Assembly: GCA_026874595.1 (NCBI GenBank)
Contig: CM049307.1
Coordinates: 37,736,862 to 37,800,861, forward strand
Direction: 5' to 3'
Length of the DNA: 64,000 nt
DNA from: Sipunculus nudus
Taxonomy: Eukaryota; Annelida; Sipuncula; Golfingiida; Sipunculidae
The translations under genes were made by a program, and so were the position numbers. Each line of letters opens with the position of its first letter. Position 1 is the stretch's first letter. Below the pieces are notes generated by a model, which ran no database searches, was not told the DNA's origin, and saw only the letters and a list, made by a program, of their open reading frames with translations. This document shows, in pieces, positions 47,560 to 57,190 of the stretch.

Positions 47560-48680
47560 TAAATTTAAGCACTACAGACTGGTATTTCCCAATTTCACTA
47601 ACAAAGGTTTACATGAATTTTAAGTTGATCATAAATTTAATATCATGTTTGTACATTTTAAAAATTCCTAACTATTCTTCGCAGATATATCAACCTCCAA
47701 ATTGATATCAGACATGATAGCTAAGTTTCTTTCATCCATCGCCTCTAAGGACATCAAACAGAAGAAATCAGAAAAATCAATATAATAAAACACAGCTCAG
47801 CAAATGACACTTTCATTTGAAAATGCAATATTCAACCAATTTTACCAGATTTTACCATTGGATGTGCTGATGAAAAGACACTTTAAGCAAAATTTCAATA
47901 CGTACACAGAAGGCATAGAATCTGACAGGTGTGAGCCTCTTATATATGTCTTTATCCTGCAACGCACGCATCGAGTCTTATATAATAATTATAAGCAAGA
48001 TAACTTTATTTTGGATTGTTAATATGGATTGTTTATTTTATTATTATACATCTTTTATGTGGATTGTACAATTAGTTATAATAACTATTACACGCCCCTC
48101 TCCATGGTTTGAATTTTTGCGCTCGTTAATATATATTGAGGAAATCGGAGGACACGGAGAAAACAACCGACTTTGGACGGACCTCTGCAACCCACTCTGA
48201 TAGGAACGATGTTGATCAAATCCGTGGCGCTAGTGTAGATAGACGAGCGGTGTACCACTCGACTCTCCATTTCATTACATTGAAACAGACATAGGGCTCA
48301 AATACTATATGTCAAATGTCAGCACAGTTTTATTAATGCATTTGATATTTTCCAATTGCACTAACAGAGGTTGACATGAAAGTTACGTTGATCGTATAAT
48401 CTAATTACATGTATGTAGGTTTCATATATCCCAATGATTAGTGTTTTTATGAACATACCAATTTCTTAATTTTATTTTAGATTTTGACACAATTTCCTAG
48501 CACCCATCACCTCTTCAAAGCAATTACATTTATCAGCATGCAAATAAAAGGAAATTAAAAGGAAGAAATATGAAATATTGCAATCAAAATGGTTCTACAA
48601 TTCATGCATCAAAATGCACGACCAAACAGACAAACCTAGCCTAGAAAATGACACTTTCATTCGAGAACAATCACAAAGTA
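47560..48680. repeat. Diverged direct duplication inside the right arm
   Basis: TTTCCCAATTTCACTAACAA near 47587 parallels TTTTCCAATTGCACTAACAG near 48348, and AAATGACACTTTCATTTGAA (about 47802) parallels AAATGACACTTTCATTCGAG (about 48647). The offset is roughly 760-845 bases, so the right arm holds two diverged copies of one segment. Confidence 0.65.
48115..48275 (-). mobile_element. tRNA-derived SINE-like module in the right arm (family B)
   Basis: On the minus strand GAGTGGTACACCGCTCG (plus 48244-48260) is followed by GGATTTGATC (48213-48222) and then GTTGTTTTCTCCGTGTCCTC (from 48168), the same order as the module at 45490-45665. Flanking sequences (TTTCAATGT.ATGA, ACTGTGCTGA) also match, so the modules are paired copies within the inverted arms. 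Confidence 0.65.
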
Positions 48681-48794
48681 TGCGACTGCTGTGCAGAACT
48701 GAAAAATAATGTTTGCTGTCTGATGACAAAGGCAAATTTAGCATAATTTAAAAATCAACAAAACCAGAATTAATTCACAGAGTCATTATACAGA

Positions 48795-49058
48795 CTTGAA
48801 ACCCTTATAATGAATTTCTTGACCCCAAAAACTTAGAAATAGTGCACTTGCAATGCATTCTAGGACCAACATAACCGGATATATTGATATTTTATAATCC
48901 GGCGGCCATCTTGGCCGCCATCTTGGATTTTGACAAAGATAGGGTGAATTCCGCTTGGCCCTTTTTCTGAAGATATTGAGTATGTTATGGACAACTGTTA
49001 TGCCAAGTTTCATGCTTCTTTCATTTTTTGCACAATTCTTCCCTTCACAGCTGGACTA
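48795..49058 (-). repeat. Right terminal inverted arm
   Basis: Reverse complement of 44732-45020, and of 45050-45345 for the more internal part (CTAGAATGCATTGCAAGTGC). Confidence 0.9.
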
Positions 49059-49965
49059 TATGCATGTAAAAATAAGCATGTAAAAATGATAAAACGGATA
49101 ATTCTTCAGGTACAACACAATTTAAAACATTAAATATCTAAGAGAGTTGCGAGTTTAAAAGTTTAATACTGTATGGCACGAGAGACTTTATTAAAACGAG
49201 TTTTTCTGCAGAATATCGTATCTAGGCGTTTACCTGAAGGTGAAAAACGGAACTCTGAATGTAGGGGATGTGTTGTGTCATCCATGACCTTTGATATAAA
49301 TAGGCCATTGTTTTGGTTTCACAGATTTCCTGGTGTGTGGCAAGAGAAGTACTAGTTATTCTACAACTTCTCTTCCTGGTATTATTTAACTGTTTCTTTA
49401 ACTTATCAGACATATTTGTAAACCAGCACTCCAGTGAATAAGTTAGGACACGGGAAATTCCTGAATTATAAAACATGGTAATTATGGTTTTGTCAATATT
49501 TAGCTTTCTTAGATAATATAGGTAATATAATCTTTGTTTGCTTTTTTGGATTGATTCAACACATGTTCTTTCCAATTCAGATTTCTGTCAATAATACATC
49601 CCAATTATTTAAATTTTCTACATTATCTACAACTTCATTTTTGATAGCAACTGGGGGGGTAATTACAGAGTTTGATCTCCTGAAATCAATGACTACTTCT
49701 TTAGTCTTCTTTACATTTATTTGAAAGGCATGTGTTCCTCACACCAACCAGTCACATGTTGAATGGTTTTCCTGTAAAGAGATTCATCATTCTTGTGTAT
49801 CAGGCCTAGAATGACAGTGTCGTCTGCATATTTGATAATTTTACAATTTGAAAGGCTCACAGACAAATTATTTGTATATAGGATAAAAAGGACTGCATGC
49901 TGACAGAACACAGCCTTGTGCAGCACCAGTATTTATGATTATATATGAAGAAGTTTCTTTGCTTT
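49059..49965 (-). pseudogene. CR1/Jockey-type LINE reverse transcriptase fragment, frameshifted
   Basis: On the minus strand the order is NTGAAQGCVLS (about 49955-49910), then NCKIIKYADDTVILGLIHKN in a second frame (49850-49780), the NDESLYRKTIQ..TGWCEEH region, then SKQRLYYLYYLRKLNIDKTI (49545-49485), ECWFTNMSDKLKKQLNNTRK and FRFSPSGKRLDTIFCRKTRF near 49200. YADD is the catalytic core of the reverse transcriptase and the QG.VLS motif lies before it, as in intact elements. Stops and shifts make it dead. It is 5'-truncated near 49965, beside a TATATGTGTG run. The 3' UTR continues at 44731 beyond the inserted element. Confidence 0.9.
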
Positions 49966-51804
49966 TTCTAACATATATATATGTGTGTGTGTGAACTTAA
50001 AGAATACAGGTGTATAGTATTTCTCAAGTTAACAAGTTTTTTAGTTGTGATTAATCGAACTTTAATACCACAATGAGTCAAATGTTTTTATCTACTATAA
50101 AATGGTTCTATAAATGTCATTGGATATCTAGTTTGAACGTTTATTAGAATTTATATTTCTTTTATTATTAGAATCCATGCAATAAATATATTTTAAAAAT
50201 TCAGAATCATATTAGTATTTCTGCACTGAATATGAGCAAATTAAAAAGGACACGTATTTCAGAATTTAATCTAAATGCCAAACATCCATGCATGTATTGT
50301 GCGGTTTTATATACCGATAAATTTTAATTTCTGCCAAGGAATTCATCGTGTTATTACTCTGATATATTAATCCTTTATGCAAAAATGTAGAAGCCGCAGA
50401 AAAAGGAAAATATATCATGGAATATCTTTTCATTTAAAAGCTAAATAAACTTTACTGACGTAATTTAGTTGAGATTAATTCGTCATGTTTATCCAAAAAT
50501 TAAATAATCTTGGACGCCACTTTCTATGTAAGTATAAAGGCTCAAGGAAGCCTACCCCCGGCCGTCAGGGGTTACGAAATATGCTATTCAACCTTTTTGT
50601 ATATATATGAAGACATGGGAAATAGCCGTAACAGAAACCATTTGCAGTTTTCATTTGCTGCAGTACATTTTACAGAACTGAATCTCCTGATTGACAGTGT
50701 ATATCCTTTCTTTCTCCAGTATTCTATATTTGATAAAGATGGCATTTTAATCATTTTCATTTGATAGTTACGTTAAGGTCTTTTATTATTTGATTAATTT
50801 CTAATCTTAACGTACTTGGAAATTTTTATTTGTAATCATATACCATCCAGTTCCGAGTAAAAGTCATGCCTTCATGAGGTGATAATTCTTGTGTATATAT
50901 ATATACGTCTTTTTACATCCAAACAACATAAAACCTTGAACCTTTGCCACAAATGGGTAAAAAAAAAGTTTCACTTTCGAAAGTGATTATATAAATAAAA
51001 CTGACATTATAAAGCAATTTCACATGATTTCAGTAATAACTTTATATGATTCCTGGATTCCATTTTTTTTCTAATTAGATGAAGGAAATTAAACATTTTC
51101 TTTTCAATCACGAAGAAAATTAGCCATATGGTTTGTCTTGTTTTTTTTTGGGACAGACAAATCCAAATCAGATCACGGATTAATGTATCTATCAGTAAAT
51201 TAAAAGAATGCCTGAAGAATAATTTGGTATTGCAAAAAACACTTACAAATCTTAGGGTAAAAAAATGTCGCCAACTGTACATGGATTTCTTATATATATG
51301 TGGAAAAGGTGCAGCTGTTCGGCTGCATACAAAAAATCTGTGAAGTACTGATGTAAAGTCTTTGTGTTTAATTGAGGACAAAAAGTGAGGCCTTTACAAT
51401 AAACAGGTCTTGCAGGTAAAATCGTTTCCTTGCGGATATATTCTAACAGGTAAGCACCAAACCTTTGTATGAAGAGAGGGTCTTTTTAGGACGAGAGGAC
51501 TTCACTTGGTTATATCTTGTAGGTTTGATAATAGAAATATTCACGTTATAATAGATGAAAGATGTTTATAGATATAGTTTTAATATTTGAGGTCTTGGAT
51601 TCAGGTCAGGAAATTTAGGAAAACTCATGTTTATCCTATTCCTCTACAACAGATTGTCCTGCATGTATATAATGAGTTTTAAGTACAATATAAGGACTCA
51701 TATACCAAAATTGGACTAGTTTGAAAGTCTTTTGTAGAAAATCTAAAGTATTTCAAATATGGAACTGTAAATCTAGATAAGGGCCTCTGTGAAAGAATGG
51801 ATCC
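49966..51804. other. AT-rich sequence, nothing recognised
   Basis: No repeat copy or coding signal. A 124-codon minus frame at 51007-51381 and an opposed 71-codon plus frame cover each other and match nothing. Confidence 0.5.
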
Positions 51805-52080
51805 CCACCGGCTTCCGTGGGCCATGTTTAGACAACTAGGCTCAAAGCCGGGAGATCGTGAGTCCGAATCTCAGCTGAGGAACAGTGACATTTTATCACG
51901 CCAGGTTAGGCGCTCTGCAGGCTTAATGGGAACTGTATACCACAGTCGTGTTTCACTTAGTAACGAGTGCCCTCTTCGGGGTTCCACGGACCGGAATGGA
52001 ATTCTGACGTACATATAGTACCTTTATAGTTATGCCAGCATTATAAATGGAGACGGTTACCTCCACACATAAAAAAAAAG
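51805..52080 (+). mobile_element. tRNA-related SINE-like element, family A, plus-strand copy
   Basis: About 275 bases. The head, GGCTTCCGTGGGCCATGTTT, runs to a box-B-like GTGAGTCCGAATCTC (51858-51872). Next come GCGCTCTGCAGG, CCACAGTCGTGTTTCACTTA, the central AGTGCCCTCTTCGGGGTTCC (51966-51985), a TATGCCAGCATTATAAATGG stretch and an A-rich end (ACATAAAAAAAAAG). It aligns with the minus-strand copy at 2425-2698. The 73-codon frame over it is accidental. Being less decayed, this copy is the better reference for the family. Confidence 0.7.
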
Positions 52081-54214
52081 AATCATGGATTTCTGACTGA
52101 ATCAGGAGCCAAGAAAGGAGGATCTGGTTCAGAGTTTAGTCCTTGGTATTAGCCTTCTTTTCTTTTTTTAAAAGTGTGTCCTGTAGGTCCAAATTTGTTC
52201 CTCAGTGAAAAAAAAAATTATATGTTAAGCACAGAATCTAGTGCATGTTTGAAGGGTCTTGTCACAGCTGATTCCTGGATGCAGGTCTTTAGCGTGTATA
52301 AAATGATTAAGATCGAGTCATTTCCATAGGAAGTGTAACATGCTGACTAAGCATCAAAATCTCTATAGCGTCAAGAAACAGAAACTATATTCTCAAACCC
52401 AATACAATACCGATTGACAGAGCAGTTAATAAGAGGGGCAATGCTAAGATATTAAGATTTATTGCTTTGAATGTCGACTTCTGATACCAAACACAACGAG
52501 CTTGCAAAATCTTTACCATTGCAGGTTTTGGAGCAGAAAGAACATAAACAACATGTGCACTGGTGGACCATGGGTATATGCCACACAGCTGATCGGCACA
52601 ATTGTGATACTATGAAGATACATTTGTATATCAAATTATCTGACAGTGAGAGAAAAGAAACAAAAGAAACGGGTACAGGAAAGAATTTACATGTAGAAAT
52701 CACTGTGGGAAATTACTAATAAATCCCATAAATCACGATTGTGTCAAAAGCAAACAAATTTTACCGCGCGTGCATGGTGACATGTTAGCGTGAAAAAAAA
52801 GCCAAAATTCCTTCGAATATATATGGCACTTTGTCAAACTTAAACCGTGCATTTATGTGAAGCAAGAGGCTAAACTGCATGGTTGTACGTATTTTGTAAA
52901 AGTGACATGTGTATACAAAATGCCTGCAATGCAATTTTCTATATCTATGCTTCCTATGTTTTACACCGGTAAAGCAGTTTTACAGAGGGGGCGATAGAGG
53001 ATATACAGACGATAACAGTAATCATGGTAAAGTATGATGCCAGACTTGCCAATAAAGCCAAATCGCGGTACTTTTGTTTAAACCTACTCCAACTGTAACT
53101 TTTCTGAAAAACTCAAGTCGGCCTTCCATCTACGGTTTTTTTTCGGCCAGATACTTTTTTAAGTACGCAGATGTGTTGACGGAACCGAAAAAAAGGGTAA
53201 TTACCTAGTAAAGTAGTAAGGCAGTTGTTCTCTTTATAATCAATGACGACAACAGCATTCAAGCATATGAAACCAGAAATGACTTAAATAGCCGTAAAAA
53301 TATGGTGATATGCACGTGAAATTCGTTAGTGTGTTTTTATATGTACCGGAAAGGAAGATTTCAGCGTTATTTGCAGATTTTTGTTCCTCCCGAAAGAAAT
53401 GATTGGCAAAACAATCGGTATATAGAGGATGGGTTGGGTTTACGTGTGGGAATATTTAGGAATAAGATTTATGTCCCATTTACATTTTGTTTATTCGAAA
53501 TATGCTTTCCCAGCGTACAAAACACTTGATTCAGAAACTTATAACTTACAACTGTACATATAACTTACTGTAATACACTATTTGAGAGCTTAAACATTCC
53601 ATTTATTTGAATTGATACGGTGTTGTTTCACTAAATATGGGCCAATATATTTGCTCAATGTCATGTATCCATTCAAAAAGGCAACCTCTGTATATTTTGT
53701 TTACTTTTAAAGATACATTTAAAATGTAAATATGGGATATTATATACATGGCTCCATGTATCCTTTCTATCAAAAAGAATAATTTTGCTGATCAAAGGGA
53801 AACTAAAATTTCAGTAACATTAATAAAACAGTCTTAAATTTCTCATATTTTTGTGGACTTTACTCAATTTGGAACAACAGAGGGTAAGGGTAATCCTGAA
53901 AACCACGGTCATAAATATATCTCTAGTCTTGCCAATCCCTATAAGCAGTATTAATGCACATTCCAATTTTAAAATGTCTGTTCATTATATGGAACCATTC
54001 TGAATACCCTGTTTTATATGTTGCAGTTCCATGAGATAAAAACAAAGATATAACAGTTAAAACAGGTTGCCCATCTGACTCGTGACACACATAAAATGTA
54101 ACGATATTAGACCAATGATACTCTCATGCATGGTGTGAACTATGACACTTTGTAACAGACTCATAGTGTCAATACTGTATGTAAAAAAATAGCCAACATA
54201 AAAAAAAATCTTCC
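52081..54214. other. AT-rich sequence, nothing firmly recognised
   Basis: No array or transposon end was recognised. The frame pair at 52452-52719 is on opposite strands and matches nothing. A small balanced patch lies around 53090-53170. Confidence 0.45.
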
Positions 54215-54845
54215 CCTGTTGGTAGGTGAGCAATATATGGAAAATGGAAGGTTTGTGATGAAAAGTTTGGCTTCAAACGCATCAAGAATCTTTTTAATAA
54301 TTTGGTTTTGTGACCTTGACCTTTGACCTCAAGACCTCAAAATCAGTAGGGTTCTTACTTCAGCGGCGGGCCATATTTAATTCAAGTTTGAAACCAACAT
54401 GTCACACCAAACTGGAGTTATCATCTGGAAACTAATTTGTAGACAGATGGCCCCTGTGACCTTGACCTTTGACCTTGTGACTCCTATTGGCAGGTCAGCT
54501 ATATGCGCAAGATGGAAGAATTGGGATGAAAAGTCTGCCTTAAAATACATCCATAATCTTTCTAAATAGGTGAGTTCTGTGGCCTTGACCTTTGACATCA
54601 TGACCCCAAAATCTGTACGGTTCCTTACTTTATTTGTGGGCCATATATAAGTCAAGTTTGATCCAACATGTCTAACCAATCTGGAATTATCATCTGGAAA
54701 CTAATTTGTGGACAGATGGCCCCTTGTGACTTCGACCTTTGACCTTATGTCCCCAAATTAAATACGGTTCTTCCCCTTTTGGCAGATCAGCTATATGCGC
54801 AAGATGGAAGGTTTGGGAAAACAGGTTTGGTTTGAAATGCAAATA
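54215..54845. repeat. Tandem copies (about 270-292 bp) of a TGACCTTGACCTTTGACC repeat
   Basis: ATATGCGCAAGATGGAAG occurs at 54501 and 54793 (offset 292), with an earlier diverged ATATATGGAAAATGGAAG at about 54231. Each unit holds TTGACCTTTGAC blocks, a GGGCCATAT..AAGTCAAGTTTG stretch and ATCATCTGGAAACTAATTTG. A related partial copy is at 56880-57190. The 100-codon minus frame is a repeat shadow. Confidence 0.9.
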
Positions 54846-54849
54846 TTTT

Positions 54850-56040
54850 TAGCGAACCTGTGAGCTTATGTGTAGTGTGGCGTTGTCCGTCGTCCTTACG
54901 TTAACCCATACTATCTCAAAAACGGCAGGAGCGAGTATTACCAAATTTTATGCAAAAAAAAATCAGTCATCTAAAAAAAACTCTATCGGATTTTGCTTAT
55001 ATTTTTTTGCTACCTTTATTTACTTAGATTTTATACGGAAAAAGCTAAAAAAAACTCTAAAAAATCCTTCTCCGAAACTGTCCAGCCAGATTGTTAATTA
55101 GTTTCACAGAAATTCTTTGAAACCATCTCTCAGAATAGTTCCTGTTCTGTGAATTTTGGCCGAGTTACAGGAAGCTGAACTCAGTCATAAGGTCAAAAAA
55201 GGATATTAAAATTACAATATCAGAAACGGCTGGAGCTATCATCATCAAATTTTATGCAAATGTTTGTCACATGACTATATTTGAAATTGAGGTATTGGTG
55301 GCGCCACCGGCATCGAGGTCATCGAGGTACGAGGGTCATCGGTCATCGTTACATTAATCCGTAATCTCTCAGAAATAGTAGGAGCTAGCATTACCAAATT
55401 TTATGTAAAACTCAGTCACTTATCAAGTATTGTGAGATTGAGCTTTTTGTGGCGCCACCTTTATTAACTTACATTATATGAGAGTAAAAGCTAAAAAAAA
55501 ACTTAAAATCTTCTACTCGGAAATCAATTAGTTTCATCATTTACAGAAATGTACAATTTCTCTCTCTCCATGTGTCATGCACAGGTGGCTGTTGTGTCAG
55601 AGGATTAAAATCCTTATCAACAGTCTCAAGGCATAATAAAAACAAAAATATTGACATATTGAATATATTTGGATGGATACTTTACTTTTATGTCGATTAA
55701 AATATTTCTCTTCTCTCTCGAAATGATCCCAGAGATGTGCTATCTAAAATTTGTTCAAAAAGTTTAGTTTTGATGAATTTAAGCCGAGTAACAGGATTTT
55801 GAACTTAGTAATTTGGCCAAGTAAGCATACTAAAATAACAATCTCAGAAAGGAGACAGGAGCTAGCATCACCACGTTTTGTGCCAATGTTCGTCACATGA
55901 CTCATATTTGAAATTGCATTTTTTGTGGCGCCACCTACATAGACCTGTTTTTTTACGGGCAAAACCTTCATAATTTTAGCCTCTTTCAATTTAAACATGT
56001 TTTATGATGAAACTGCCAAACCGAATTGTTTAATTTTTCC
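54850..56040. repeat. Diverged repeats with GGCGCCACC blocks, about four partial copies
   Basis: Phrases of the type ATCTCAGAAA..AGGAGCTAGCATTACCAAAT, TTTTATGCAAA..TCAGTCA and TTTTTGTGGCGCCACCT recur at about 54910-55060, 55215-55310, 55365-55470 and 55845-55945. Confidence 0.8.
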
Positions 56041-56879
56041 CTAGAATTATCCTAGGGTAAGGTTCTTTCAATTTTATAATAATAGATTGGGTTCATTGAT
56101 TTTTGGTAGAGTCATAGATAGCTTAAGTTGATCTTTATCGTGACTTTTTTAAACTGAGGGATGCAATAGTCATCTCCTCTGGTTGTTTTGCAACTTCTGT
56201 GACACTGCACAAAAATTTTTCTTAGGAGGCCTTTGTTCGTGTTTACTGAAATTATTTTTGGCAGAATTATTGGATCTTAAACAAAGAAAGGACTGCATCT
56301 TTTATTATTCTAAACATATAAATAAAAATATCTTATGAATATGTAAGCTTGAAAAAAATTATTGTAGCAAAAGTCTTTAAGTATGTGTAAACAGATTTAC
56401 CAACAGGCCAAGATTTTGTTTGTATCTAAAAATTGCTTGGCAGACTGCCAACTATTTTAGATTTTGCAACACGCAAAAGGTCAGTCTGGATCTGTTTATA
56501 GCTTTGGCAGATTGCCAACTGTATCAGATTATGCAACAGGCCAAGCGTTCACTCAGTGCAGTCAGGTACATGTCAAAGTTCACTGGAGTAGTTTGAAGTA
56601 GAGTGGTTTGAAGTATCTGCCTGCAATTTTGCATTTCCTTCCATATTTGATGGCCTTCTCGTACCCAAGACTGGTGGGGCCACCTGCAATCATTTTTGTG
56701 TTGTGTGCATCCATTCAAGTATTTCAACAGTGACGTTCGTGTGATTGGTGCATGTACTTGGGTTAAAAATGTTCAGTGCTTGCATTGTACACATACACGT
56801 CACACTTGTACTTGAAATGAACGGTCAAGTATGAAAGCATTATACCTGATGTATATCCCTCTGCACAGGTTCGCATTAG
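56041..56879. other. Intronic or intergenic sequence, nothing recognised
   Basis: A short internal duplication of GGCAGA(C/T)TGCCAACT(A/G)T near 56439 and 56507. No gene. Confidence 0.45.
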
Positions 56880-57190
56880 GCCTGTAAGTCTTGTTAAATG
56901 AGTGAGTTCTGATACCTTGACTTTTGACCTGATTACCCCAAATCCATTAGGGTTCTTGCTTTAGTGATTGGCCATTCATAAGTCAAGTTTAAAATCCATA
57001 TGTCAATCCAAACACAGGGTAAGGCAAGTTTAAAATCCATATGTGATCAATCCAAACTGGAGTTATAATCTGGAAACATATTTGTGGATTGACCGTCGGA
57101 CAGACAGACGGCAAGACGAACAGACGGACGGGCGGGGTGATTACTATGGGGCATTTATTTATGATCAATAAAAAAACCAGGTTTCGGAAC
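56880..57190. repeat. Partial copy of the 54.2-kb repeat with a GACAGACGG tail
   Basis: GTTAAATGAGTGAGTTCTGA, TGACTTTTGACC, GGCCATTCATAAGTCAAGTT and GGAGTTATAATCTGGAAAC parallel the units at 54.3-54.8 kb. An internal 48-base phrase containing AAGTTTAAAATCCATATG is duplicated. The copy runs into a GACAGACAGACGG simple repeat. Confidence 0.85.

Larger units (their letters stand above)
44732..49058. mobile_element. 4.33-kb composite inverted-arm (foldback-like) element inserted in a LINE 3' UTR
   Basis: The termini are inverted: left TAGTCCAGCGGTTAAG, right (reverse complement) TAGTCCAGCTGTGAAG. Both are followed by GAAGAATTGTGCAAAAAATG, AAAGAAGCATGAAA and, further in, CCAAGATGGCGGCCAAGATG. TATG is duplicated at 44728-44731 and 49059-49062. 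Removing the insert restores the LINE 3' UTR order known from the copy at 33.65 kb (ACATGCAT..CATAGT). Inverted homology continues inward to about 45905 on the left and in pieces to about 47335 on the right, including a SINE-like module in each arm. The left arm also holds a direct duplicate of its own terminus (45050-45345). No transposase frame is visible; frames are short chance frames. Confidence 0.8.
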
